Assembly (NCBI RefSeq): GCF_051668705.1
Contig: NZ_CP196351.1
Span: 1,054,001-1,118,000 of the forward strand
DNA from: Alterisphingorhabdus sp051668705
GTDB lineage: Bacteria; Pseudomonadota; Alphaproteobacteria; Sphingomonadales; Sphingomonadaceae
DNA length: 64,000 bases
Direction of reading: 5' to 3'
Shown here in pieces: positions 8,507 through 16,174 of this stretch. Below the pieces are notes generated by a model that saw only the letters and a program-made list of their open reading frames with translations, was not told the DNA's origin and did not search any database. Position 1 is the first letter of the stretch. Every line of letters starts with the position of its first letter. The position numbers and the translations under genes are program-made.

Positions 8507-8612
8507 ATGCTCTTTTGGCACTTACTATAACTCAAAGACATATCCTGATTTGCGCCTGACGCTATTTGCTGCTTGCCATTCAATATGTTGCAGATGGGAA
8601 TATATTCTGGAC

Positions 8613-8650
8613 AAAAAAAGGCCCGGTCCAATCTCAATTGGCCGGGCTTT
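8613..8650 (-). terminator. Intrinsic terminator of the puf operon
   Basis: On the minus strand the arms AAGCCCGGCCAAT and ATTGGACCGGGCC fold into a long GC-rich hairpin, followed directly by seven T residues. It lies 24 bp beyond the pufM stop. Read the other way it has only TTT after the stem, so it may also weakly stop the converging tspO transcript. Confidence 0.9.
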
Positions 8651-8673
8651 AGTATGACTATTAATCGAGGCTG

Positions 8674-9606
8674 TTAATAGTCAGGGGCATATTTATGTTC
8701 GATTGCCCAGAGGTACCAATTGTCAACAACTGTGCCTGTCAACAATACGCCGATACCGCCCGTTAATGTGGTTAGAACTGCAAACCACCAGGCCCAGCGG
8801 TGGATGGATTCCATGGAAGCGTTAAAGCCCATGGTCCAGCGCCAGAACAGAGCGGCGCGCTCAGAGGCCGTTCCGCGGTCTGTAATTTGCTCCAGCTCGC
8901 GCTCACCGCCATAGCGGCCAACAGCCAATATAGTCGCGCCATGCATGGCGAACAGCAGGGCAGACCCGTAAAGGAAGACGATGGAGAGAGCATGGAACGG
9001 ATTATAGAAGAAGTTGCCGTAAGACAGCGACAGATTGTTGGTCCATTCCAGATGCGAGAAGATACCATAAGGCACGGCCTCGGACCAGCTGCCCATCAGG
9101 GCGGGGCGGATAAAGCCAAGCACTAGGAACAACCAGATGGCGCTGGCAAATGCCCAAGCAACATGCGTTCCCATGCCCAGTCTAACTGCGCGGCGATAAG
9201 TACGCAGCCACCAGCACAATATTGATGCTGTCAGGAAGAAGCCCGCAATAATGAACCAACCACCCTCTTTCAAAGGAACGAAGAAGGAGAAGCCATATTC
9301 TGGCCCTGGCGGATCAAGTGTCAGCCAAAAGAATTCACGCATAAACGCGATCGGGCTGTAGCCAACCGAAGCGGCCATATTCCAGCCGATAATTTCAATC
9401 GCGGTAAAACCGAAGACAATCGACAAAACGCCAAGCCAACCCAGATAGACAGGACCAATTTGTGCTTGGCCTATTTTGCCCATCCAATAGCTGCTGGCTG
9501 TCAGGCTTTCATAACGTGGTTCGTCACTATTCTGAACAGGGACGCCCATATCTGGTGCGCCAGCAACCTGGACCTGTGTAAAGATATTCTGATATCGAGA
9601 TAACAT
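8674..9606 (-). CDS. pufM: Photosynthetic reaction centre M subunit
   Basis: Core subunit of the type II reaction centre, which with PufL binds the special pair, accessory bacteriochlorophylls, bacteriopheophytins, quinones and the non-haem iron. It has 310 residues with five transmembrane helices. The ligand histidines are visible in FYNPFHALSIVFLYG, LFAMHGATILAV and SIHRWAWWFAV. The protein ends shortly after the last helix (WAIEHKYAPDY), without the C-terminal extension seen in some groups. It is 14 bp after pufL with a good AAGGGGGAG binding site. No pufC follows; a terminator does. Confidence 0.98.
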   Translation of the reverse strand: MLSRYQNIFTQVQVAGAPDMGVPVQNSDEPRYESLTASSYWMGKIGQAQIGPVYLGWLGVLSIVFGFTAIEIIGWNMAASVGYSPIAFMREFFWLTLDPPGPEYGFSFFVPLKEGGWFIIAGFFLTASILCWWLRTYRRAVRLGMGTHVAWAFASAIWLFLVLGFIRPALMGSWSEAVPYGIFSHLEWTNNLSLSYGNFFYNPFHALSIVFLYGSALLFAMHGATILAVGRYGGERELEQITDRGTASERAALFWRWTMGFNASMESIHRWAWWFAVLTTLTGGIGVLLTGTVVDNWYLWAIEHKYAPDY

Positions 9607-9620
9607 CTTGCTACTCCCCC

Positions 9621-10445
9621 TTAAGACCAGATTGGAAGGTTACGCCAGAATTCCCACCATTCCGGCCAGCTGCCGGCATAAAGTGGGCCTGATATGACGA
9701 TGCATATAGCGCTCCAGAAAGCGGCGTTCAGTGCGAGGAACATGCCTACGCGGTGAATGCCGATCGTACCGACCGAATAGCCGATAAAGTCGCGGAAATA
9801 GGTATCTTCATATTCTGGTGTGCGGACGGTTTCACCCTTTTGTGGGTTCACTGCGGAAAGGATCAGACCACCGTGAAGGGCGAGCGCCAAATTGGTGGTG
9901 AAAAAGAAGGTGATCGCAATCATGTGCACAGGATTATAATGGAAGTTCACATAGGCGTATCCGACATTGGATACCCAGTCCAAATGGCTGAAAATACCAT
10001 ATGGGAAACCATGCCCCCATGCGCCCATAAGCACCGGGCGGATAAAGTTTAGCGTGAAGAATGCGAAAATCGCAAAGCCAAAAGCAGCGGGAACATGCAG
10101 CCCCATGCCAAGTTTGCGGGATATCTCAACTTCGCGCAAGGCCCAGCAAACAAATGCTCCAAGCCCGCAAAAGCTGATAATCTGCCAAAAACCGCCTTCT
10201 TTCAAGGGCGCTAGAGCAAGCCCATAACTCAGATCCGGTGGTGTGATTGATATCAACCACGGGTTCCAGGTTGGTCCTTGTGCAGCTGCTGCAAAGATCA
10301 ACGCAGTCCCTAACAATATCAGGATTGAACCGATTACGCCGAAAAAGCCGACATAAAAGGGGCCAACCCAGAAATCAAAAAGATCGCCGCCGATCAGCGT
10401 GCCGCCGCGCACGCGATATTTTCTCTCAAAGCTCAGAATAGCCAT
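9621..10445 (-). CDS. pufL: Photosynthetic reaction centre L subunit
   Basis: Partner of PufM in the reaction centre. It has 274 residues (Rhodobacter: 282) with five transmembrane helices. The opening LSFERKYRVRGGTLIGGDLF is typical. Pigment and iron ligands are in FHYNPVHMIAITFFF, ALALHGGLILSA and TIGIHRVGMFLAL. The GGAGG ribosome binding site lies 8 bp before ATG. It is separated from pufA by 127 bp containing two hairpins. Confidence 0.98.
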   Translation of the reverse strand: MAILSFERKYRVRGGTLIGGDLFDFWVGPFYVGFFGVIGSILILLGTALIFAAAAQGPTWNPWLISITPPDLSYGLALAPLKEGGFWQIISFCGLGAFVCWALREVEISRKLGMGLHVPAAFGFAIFAFFTLNFIRPVLMGAWGHGFPYGIFSHLDWVSNVGYAYVNFHYNPVHMIAITFFFTTNLALALHGGLILSAVNPQKGETVRTPEYEDTYFRDFIGYSVGTIGIHRVGMFLALNAAFWSAICIVISGPLYAGSWPEWWEFWRNLPIWS

Positions 10446-10501
10446 GACGCATTACCTCCACCGTCCATCCCGGGCGGCCAATCAGTTTGTCAAATTCTTG
10501 T

Positions 10502-10554
10502 TGTCCAAGCCGGACATCCTGCGAGGGCACGCGGCGAATTTCTCCGCCGCGGCC
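10502..10554 (-). promoter_or_regulatory. pufA-pufL intercistronic mRNA hairpins
   Basis: Two hairpins lie between pufA and pufL. The larger one (10526-10554) has a 7 bp perfect stem CGCGGCG/CGCCGCG, extended by GGC/GCC, around an 8 nt loop. The smaller one (10502-10516) pairs TGTCC with GGACA. In Rhodobacter, a hairpin in exactly this position protects pufBA mRNA from 3' decay and sets the excess of LH1 over reaction centre. The same role here is inferred from position. There is no U-tract, so it is not a simple terminator. Confidence 0.75.
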
Positions 10555-10572
10555 ACTTGCAAGGGGCTTGGC

Positions 10573-10755
10573 TTAGGTTAGTTTTTCACTTTGCTCGATG
10601 GCAGCCGTGTCGGCAGTAGCCGATGGCGCTTCAAGCCAGTTGTAGCGATCAGTGCTCAACAGAATGAAGTGAATCAAAACAGCCAAAGTGAAAAGGAAGA
10701 CAGCCAGCGCCACACAAAGGCGGCGGGGGTCAAACATTACCCATATATTATGCAT
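10573..10755 (-). CDS. pufA: Light-harvesting complex 1 alpha polypeptide
   Basis: LH1 alpha subunit, a single transmembrane helix that binds bacteriochlorophyll and carotenoid around the reaction centre. It has 60 residues, starting MHNIWVMFDPRR, with the bacteriochlorophyll-ligand histidine at 29 (LAVLIHFILLSTDRYNWL). The hydrophilic C-terminal tail has about 20 residues. A strong AAGGAG site precedes the ATG, which is 12 bp after pufB. Confidence 0.96.
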   Translation of the reverse strand: MHNIWVMFDPRRLCVALAVFLFTLAVLIHFILLSTDRYNWLEAPSATADTAAIEQSEKLT

Positions 10756-10767
10756 GTCAGTCTCTCC

Positions 10768-10998
10768 TTATGCCACTAGGCTTGTGATAGCCGTGCTAGC
10801 AACTTGAACAGCGTCGTTCACCATCGCATAGCCCGGACGATCGGGGAACCAAGGATGCCAAGCCCATACCAAAGCATGCGCAACTACAGCAGTAGCTACG
10901 AAAAGCCCGGTATAGAGAAAGAATCCTTTGTGAAATTCTTTGGCTTCTTCCGGAGTCATATAAGTCTCCGGGCCAAAGCGTTCATTAGAATCGCTCAT
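10768..10998 (-). CDS. pufB: Light-harvesting complex 1 beta polypeptide
   Basis: LH1 beta subunit. The start at 10998 gives 76 residues (MSDSNERFGPETYMTPEEAK...), with GGAGAAACG upstream. The bacteriochlorophyll ligand is His41 in VVAHALVWAWHPWF, followed by a tail of about 25 residues (residues 52-76), longer than the ~49-residue Rhodobacter protein. The frame stays open for 26 codons upstream to 11076, but that stretch does not resemble LH1 beta and lacks a binding site. Confidence 0.95.
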   Translation of the reverse strand: MSDSNERFGPETYMTPEEAKEFHKGFFLYTGLFVATAVVAHALVWAWHPWFPDRPGYAMVNDAVQVASTAITSLVA

Positions 10999-11140
10999 TT
11001 TCGTTTCTCCAGTTTTGCCCCTTGCAAGATACAATTGTACCTCGTTGGGCGGTGCCTTTGTGACGCCCATCGCCACGAAGGTTGCGAATTGCCGGCTCCC
11101 CAGTCAGCAAAATCTCTGTGCAGGATAATAGAAGGGCCAT
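10985..11140 (-). CDS. Possible 51-codon leader ORF between bchZ and pufB
   Basis: An ORF whose ATG overlaps the bchZ stop (TAATG) and which ends 14 bases inside pufB in another frame. It occupies the place of pufQ in Rhodobacter, but the product (basic C-terminal half, no clear membrane helix) does not look like PufQ. It may be a translational coupler between bchZ and pufB, or simply chance. No database family is recognised. Confidence 0.25.
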   Translation of the reverse strand: MALLLSCTEILLTGEPAIRNLRGDGRHKGTAQRGTIVSCKGQNWRNENERF

Positions 11141-12585
11141 TATGCCTGCGCTCCCTGCATTAATATGGCGGCCAATCTGTCGGCCGATACACGTGTTTCT
11201 CCGGCTCGGCGTGCTTCACGCTCCGCACTGTCACGCAGGTTTTTGGCGGCAGAAATGCGCACCAAAACGGGTTGTGCCTCAATAATGGCATCAAATTTCT
11301 CTTTGGCGTCATCATCCCAATCGAGCGCGCTTTGTGCGCGGCTAGGGGTTGCAACCCCTTGGTCCATTTGGGTCGATAGCGGCAAGATATGGAACAGCGC
11401 ATCAAACAGCGCGTTGCACACTTCCTGCACCAGATAGGTTGCACCAGAATAGCCCATAAAGGGCGTGCCGATATGACGGCGAATGGCCGCGCCCGGGAAA
11501 GATGCCGGAATATAGATACCGCGTGCACCGGCCTCTGCCATATACATGCGTTCATTATAACTGCCGAACAGAACCAGCGGCGGGTTGGTAAATATCGCCT
11601 CGCGTACGCTTTGGTTATCAGGTTTTACACCTGCGCTGCGTCCGAAGGAAAATGTACAAGGCAGACCCATATCATTTTCAAGGAAATTGCGGATGCCGCG
11701 TGCATAGGTTTCATTAGCAACAATGCCGAAATTGGCCGTCCCAAAGAAATCTTGCGTCACTGAACGCCACAAATCCCATAATGGTTTGATCGTGGTATGC
11801 TTCTCACGCTCAATAAATGGTTCCGGATCAAGGCCGGTAAGCTCACCCAATTGATGCAAGAATTTGGTTGTAGAATCCAGACCAATAGGCGCCTGTAAAT
11901 AAGGGCGTTCCAACGCTTCGCACAAATTGCGGCCAAATTCACGGTACATGCAGACATTGACCGATGCATTGGCCAGTTGGCGGATATCGGCCAAATGGGT
12001 GCCGAGCGGGAAGACCATATTGACCTCAGCGCCAATGCCTTCAATCAAACGGCGGATTTCGGCCAGATCGCTCGGCATGTTGAACACGCCATAGCTGGGG
12101 CCGATAATATTCACTTTGGGCTTTTCACCCTCTTTAATAACCTTTGGCTTAGGCATTTTTTTCGGGCCAAATTCGGTCCATAGCCAGGTCAGAGCACGGT
12201 CTTCTGACTGCCATTGATCTTCATCAATGGTGCGCGGCAAAAAGCGTTTAATATTCGTGCCTTCGGGCGTAACTCCGCCGCCAATCATCTCTGATATAGA
12301 GCCGGTAACAACAACCGCTGGTAAATCAGGATCAAGCGATTCCCACGCGCGGCGCATAGCCGCTTCAGTGCCCGTCTTGCCCAGCTCTTCCTCGCCAAGG
12401 CCAGTAACAACGATCGGCAATTCATGGGGAGGAAGGCCATCTGTATAGTGCAATACCGATGTCACAGGCAGGTTTTCACAACCGACCGGGCCATCGACAA
12501 TGACCTGCAAGCCTTTGACCGCGCTGAAAGCATAGACAGCGCCCCAATAGCCTCCGGCCCGATCATGATCGATAATCAGTGTCAT
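11140..12585 (-). CDS. bchZ: Chlorophyllide a reductase subunit Z
   Basis: BchZ forms the catalytic core of chlorophyllide reductase with BchY, reducing ring B to give the bacteriochlorin. It has 481 residues, a nitrogenase MoFe-like fold, opening with TLIIDHDRAGGYWGAVYAF and a conserved cysteine at 36 (VDGPVGCENLP). A late GTPFMGYSGATYLVQEVCNALFDALF segment is typical of the family. It overlaps bchY by 4 bp. The 3' end leads into the puf operon, so the two probably share a superoperonal transcript. Confidence 0.97.
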   Translation of the reverse strand: MTLIIDHDRAGGYWGAVYAFSAVKGLQVIVDGPVGCENLPVTSVLHYTDGLPPHELPIVVTGLGEEELGKTGTEAAMRRAWESLDPDLPAVVVTGSISEMIGGGVTPEGTNIKRFLPRTIDEDQWQSEDRALTWLWTEFGPKKMPKPKVIKEGEKPKVNIIGPSYGVFNMPSDLAEIRRLIEGIGAEVNMVFPLGTHLADIRQLANASVNVCMYREFGRNLCEALERPYLQAPIGLDSTTKFLHQLGELTGLDPEPFIEREKHTTIKPLWDLWRSVTQDFFGTANFGIVANETYARGIRNFLENDMGLPCTFSFGRSAGVKPDNQSVREAIFTNPPLVLFGSYNERMYMAEAGARGIYIPASFPGAAIRRHIGTPFMGYSGATYLVQEVCNALFDALFHILPLSTQMDQGVATPSRAQSALDWDDDAKEKFDAIIEAQPVLVRISAAKNLRDSAEREARRAGETRVSADRLAAILMQGAQA

Positions 12586-14156
12586 GTGCCCACCGCTTCT
12601 GCGGCCTTAGCGGCTGCGGCATTTTGCGCGGCATATTTGGCTTTGAACTTTGGCCGGTCTGTTGGGGTGTCTTCCCAGATACCTGCTGTATGACCCGTGC
12701 CAACACCTTCAAAGAAAGACGTCATCTTGTCAAAACGGTCTTTATTGCCAATGGCCGCATTAACCACCTGCGCAAGACTGCCAGCACCTGCCGGACCCAT
12801 TAATGGCCGCGCAGAGATCAAATTGGTGAAATACAGGCCAGGAATGGCTTTTGCTTTGGCATGCTGGACCACAGGGGTGGTGCCGATGGAAAGATCGGGG
12901 CCAAATTCTTCAACCGCGGCAATATCTTCTTCAAGGGTTGCACGGTAATTCACGCGGCAACCTTTTGCTTCCAGCCATTCACGATCAGGATCAGACCATT
13001 TTGTCTGCGGGCAGGCAGTGCCGACATAAGGCACTTCTGCGCCGCTTTCGATCAATAGCCGTGCGACCAGTAGCTCTGAGCCTTCATAGCCGGAAACGGT
13101 GATTCTGCCTTTGACTGGCATGGCCGAAAGCGCTGCGCTGATCGCGGGTAATATCGCATTTTGCGCTGCTGCAATGTTGTCAGCGGGGACATTGGTTGCC
13201 TCGCCAATAGCTTTCAGCCAGGCCGCTGTGCCATCGCGCCCAACAGGTGCAGAACCAACAACTTTGCGTCCCGCCGTCTCAAATTCACGTACACTGGCAG
13301 TATAAAATGGGTGGATGGCAGCCACTACAGCGCTGTCTAATGCGCCATAAAGCTCTCTCCATTCGCGGGTTGGGACAACTGGTCCAGCGGCCAAGCCCAT
13401 AGGCGCGAGCATTTGCCCGATACCGACTGGATCAGCGGGGAACATTTCGCCCAATAATGTGACTGCTGGTCGGCCAGATTGTTCTGTAACCTGTGGCCGC
13501 GCAACCGGGCCTTGCTCTGCTTCTTCGCGGGCATATTTCAGCATGGCACCGGCCAAAACATCTTTGGCCTCCGCATGCGTGGGAATGCCAAAACCAGGAA
13601 CGTCGATACCGACTATTCGCACACCGTTAATAGAGTCCGGCAGCAATCGCAGCGGCACACCGCTTGCTGTGGGTACACACAAATTGGTGACAACAATCGT
13701 GTCATAGAGTTCGGGGTCAGCCATCTGTTCAACGGCTTCTTTAATATCTTCAAACAATTTGCCAGTGACCAGCGTTTCAGAGCTAAATGGCACATAGCCA
13801 ACGCTGCGGCGGGCACCGTAAAAATGCGAGGTGAAGGTGAGGCCGTAAACACAGCAAGCCGATCCCGATAAGATGGTGGCGGTGCGGCGCATTCTCAGGC
13901 CAACGCGCAATGAGCCAAAAGCCGGGCACATGCTTTGCGGTTGGTCATGTGGGCCATTGGGCTTTTCACGCAAAGGATAATCCTGAGCATATTGGTCCAG
14001 AATATCGCTTTTGCCAGCCTTGCGCGCAGCTTCGCGCAGTGTTTCCGCGCCGCCATGGCAGCCGCTGGCCGCTACAGCTTTTTCTGCAGCAGGTGTCGCT
14101 GTCAGATCAATTCTGTCTTTTGTGCGTTTCGCGGTTTGGGCTGGGTTATCACTCAA
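12582..14156 (-). CDS. bchY: Chlorophyllide a reductase subunit Y
   Basis: Second catalytic subunit of chlorophyllide reductase. It has 524 residues, with candidate cluster cysteines at 77 (SMCPAFGSLRVG), 101/102 (GSACCVYGL) and 160 (TNLCVPTASGVPL). The first ~30 residues are a variable polar leader. It lies 3 bp after bchX and overlaps bchZ by 4 bp, in the order bchX-bchY-bchZ of all phototrophic proteobacteria. Confidence 0.97.
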   Translation of the reverse strand: MSDNPAQTAKRTKDRIDLTATPAAEKAVAASGCHGGAETLREAARKAGKSDILDQYAQDYPLREKPNGPHDQPQSMCPAFGSLRVGLRMRRTATILSGSACCVYGLTFTSHFYGARRSVGYVPFSSETLVTGKLFEDIKEAVEQMADPELYDTIVVTNLCVPTASGVPLRLLPDSINGVRIVGIDVPGFGIPTHAEAKDVLAGAMLKYAREEAEQGPVARPQVTEQSGRPAVTLLGEMFPADPVGIGQMLAPMGLAAGPVVPTREWRELYGALDSAVVAAIHPFYTASVREFETAGRKVVGSAPVGRDGTAAWLKAIGEATNVPADNIAAAQNAILPAISAALSAMPVKGRITVSGYEGSELLVARLLIESGAEVPYVGTACPQTKWSDPDREWLEAKGCRVNYRATLEEDIAAVEEFGPDLSIGTTPVVQHAKAKAIPGLYFTNLISARPLMGPAGAGSLAQVVNAAIGNKDRFDKMTSFFEGVGTGHTAGIWEDTPTDRPKFKAKYAAQNAAAAKAAEAVGT

Positions 14157-14159
14157 TGA

Positions 14160-15143
14160 TCATACCTCATCATAAATGACTTCGAGGGATGGTTTTTCTT
14201 CATATGTACCGCCGCGCATATCTGCCTGTGTGGCAGGAACCAGCTCAACATTACCGCCGGTTTCTTCAGGGCTAAACAGATCAAGCAAGCCATCTTGCTC
14301 CAGCGGGGTAGGCTGCTGCGGAGGCGCTTCAGCGACATTGACGGCCAGTTCTTCAAACAGGCTGGCCCATTCGCCGCCCGGTGTACCGATAATCTGGTAA
14401 TTGGCTGATTTGCGGCGGATATCCTCATTCGCTGGTATGGCGGTGAGCACGGGAATATCGACGGCTTTTGCAAAGGCTTGCGCCTCGCCAGTGCCGTCAT
14501 CCTTGTTGATGATCATGCCAGCGACGCCAACATTGCCACCCATTTTACGGAAATATTCGACCGCCTTGCAGACATTATTGGCAACATAAAGCGATTGCAG
14601 ATCGTTTGAGCCAACGACAATCACCTTTTGGCACATATCGCGGGCAATCGGCAGACCGAAGCCACCGCACACTACGTCGCCCAAAAAGTCGAGCAGCACA
14701 TAGTCAAAACCCCAATCATGAAAGCCCAGCTTTTCGAGCAATTCAAAACCATGAATGATGCCGCGTCCGCCGCAGCCGCGGCCAACCTCGGGTCCACCAA
14801 GCTCCATGGCAAACACGCCATCGCGTTGGAAGCACACATCTTCAATGGTGACCTCTTCGCCAGCCAGTTTTTTCTTAGATGACGTCTCAATGATGGTGGG
14901 GCAGCTTTTGCCGCCAAATAGCAATGATGTGGTATCGGATTTCGGGTCACAACCAATCAGCAAAACGCGTTTGCCTTGCTGCGCCATCATGTAGCTGAGG
15001 TTGGACAGAGCGAAACTTTTGCCGGACCCGCCTTTGCCATAAATAGCAATGACCTGCGTTTCCTTTTTAACCTCGCCGCTATGTACCGGATCAGGCTCTA
15101 CAGATGCTTCGTCACGCAAGGTGTCGATATCGAGCATAGTCAT
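14160..15143 (-). CDS. bchX: Chlorophyllide a reductase iron protein subunit X
   Basis: ATP-dependent reductase component, homologous to NifH and BchL, that passes electrons to BchYZ. From ATG 15143 it has 327 residues, with a P-loop at 36-43 (GKGGSGKS) and cluster cysteines at 124 (GRGCGGRG) and 159 (DVVCGGFG). This ATG overlaps the bchC stop by 4 bp (ATGA) and has GGAGAG 7 bp upstream, so it is preferred over an in-frame start 36 bp earlier. The C-terminal 45 residues are acidic and variable. Confidence 0.96.
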   Translation of the reverse strand: MTMLDIDTLRDEASVEPDPVHSGEVKKETQVIAIYGKGGSGKSFALSNLSYMMAQQGKRVLLIGCDPKSDTTSLLFGGKSCPTIIETSSKKKLAGEEVTIEDVCFQRDGVFAMELGGPEVGRGCGGRGIIHGFELLEKLGFHDWGFDYVLLDFLGDVVCGGFGLPIARDMCQKVIVVGSNDLQSLYVANNVCKAVEYFRKMGGNVGVAGMIINKDDGTGEAQAFAKAVDIPVLTAIPANEDIRRKSANYQIIGTPGGEWASLFEELAVNVAEAPPQQPTPLEQDGLLDLFSPEETGGNVELVPATQADMRGGTYEEKPSLEVIYDEV

Positions 15144-16075
15144 TGATAGTCTCTCCAGTCCAATACCATTTTCAGGCATTCGCTATTGTCAAAGGCTTCG
15201 GGATAGGCGCTATGTGCTTTGTTAACTGGCTCTACATGTGTGATGAGGCCAGACAGATTGAGTGCCCCGCGCTCGACCATGGAATTGACCATTACCAAAT
15301 CGGAAGGTTGCCATTCAGCGGCTATGCGCAATTTTGCTTCACGTTGAAATGCTGGTGGAAATGCAAAGCTGATAGGTTTGTCATAAAAACCGGCCAGAAC
15401 CAGCTCACCATTTTTTGCCAGTCGCGAAATAAAGCTCTCAATGGCGGCTGTATTGCCACTTACATCATAGATATGCCGGTAATCATGCCGGTCATCATCT
15501 TCAGGGCACATGACTGTATAACCGCTCGTGCCTTTATGACGGGCTTTGTTGGTGTCCCAAACTATGGGAGCGGGAAGGCCAGCAGCGACTGTAATTCTGG
15601 CCAGCAATCTGCCCAGCACACCATGACCGATAATCAGGTCAGGCGCAGTGCCGCCATTAATGGCGTGTAATGCTGTGGCGGCCAAAGCAAATAATATCGC
15701 TTCTTCGCCCAATTGGTCTGAAATCAGCAATGCACGTGCCGAATTCACGATTACATGCTTGGATGACCCACCAAATAATCCGCGCGCATCAACATAGCAA
15801 TTCGCGCCGGGCACAAACACCCATTCGCCAATACGCTCCTTATTGTCTGCCCCAGCATCAATGATGATGCCGACCGACTCATAGCCTGGAACTAAGGGAT
15901 AACCCATGCCGGGGAAATTGGGCATCGTACCGTTCCAGAGGAGCTTCTCTGTTCCCGCGCTGATGCCGCTATATTGTATTTCTATGAGCACATCGGAAGG
16001 CTCCATCGCGCAAAGCGCAACGTCTTTGATCGCCAGCTTACCTGGCCCCTCCAATATGATCGCTGATGTTTCCAT
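15140..16075 (-). CDS. bchC: Bacteriochlorophyllide a dehydrogenase
   Basis: BchC oxidises the 3-hydroxyethyl group made by BchF to the 3-acetyl group. It has 311 residues and is a medium-chain dehydrogenase-like protein without the full structural zinc set. The opening SAIILEGPGKLAIKDVAL, the segment SGISAGTEKLLWNGTMPNFP and the dinucleotide-binding IIGHGVLGRLLARI (about 150-163) are characteristic. It is the first gene of the bchCXYZ-puf superoperon and is preceded by a tandem PpsR operator. Confidence 0.95.
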   Translation of the reverse strand: METSAIILEGPGKLAIKDVALCAMEPSDVLIEIQYSGISAGTEKLLWNGTMPNFPGMGYPLVPGYESVGIIIDAGADNKERIGEWVFVPGANCYVDARGLFGGSSKHVIVNSARALLISDQLGEEAILFALAATALHAINGGTAPDLIIGHGVLGRLLARITVAAGLPAPIVWDTNKARHKGTSGYTVMCPEDDDRHDYRHIYDVSGNTAAIESFISRLAKNGELVLAGFYDKPISFAFPPAFQREAKLRIAAEWQPSDLVMVNSMVERGALNLSGLITHVEPVNKAHSAYPEAFDNSECLKMVLDWRDYQ

Positions 16076-16122
16076 CTAACAACTCTCCCGCAGGATTCTC
16101 TAGAATAAGAGACTCCAGCCGA

Positions 16123-16166
16123 TGTCAATTTACTTAAACCTATTAAGATGTCAAATATTTTAGACA
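16123..16166 (-). promoter_or_regulatory. Tandem PpsR/CrtJ operators upstream of bchC
   Basis: Two sites: 16123-16140 (TGT-N12-ACC, one mismatch) and 16149-16166 (TGTCAAATATTTTAGACA, perfect). The gap is 8 bp (tattaaga), the spacing at which CrtJ binds cooperatively at the Rhodobacter capsulatus bchC promoter. They lie 48 bp or more upstream of bchC and just after the crtF stop, so they should control the bchCXYZ-puf transcript. Confidence 0.85.
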
Positions 16167-16174
16167 GTTATCAG

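Noticed and set aside
10998..11076. A 26-residue N-terminal extension of PufB
   Set aside because: It does not resemble LH1 beta, and the internal ATG has a good ribosome binding site and the expected N-terminus.
15143..15670. A 175-codon plus-strand frame opposite bchC
   Set aside because: bchC on the other strand explains the sequence, and the frame has no recognisable domain and no ribosome binding site.
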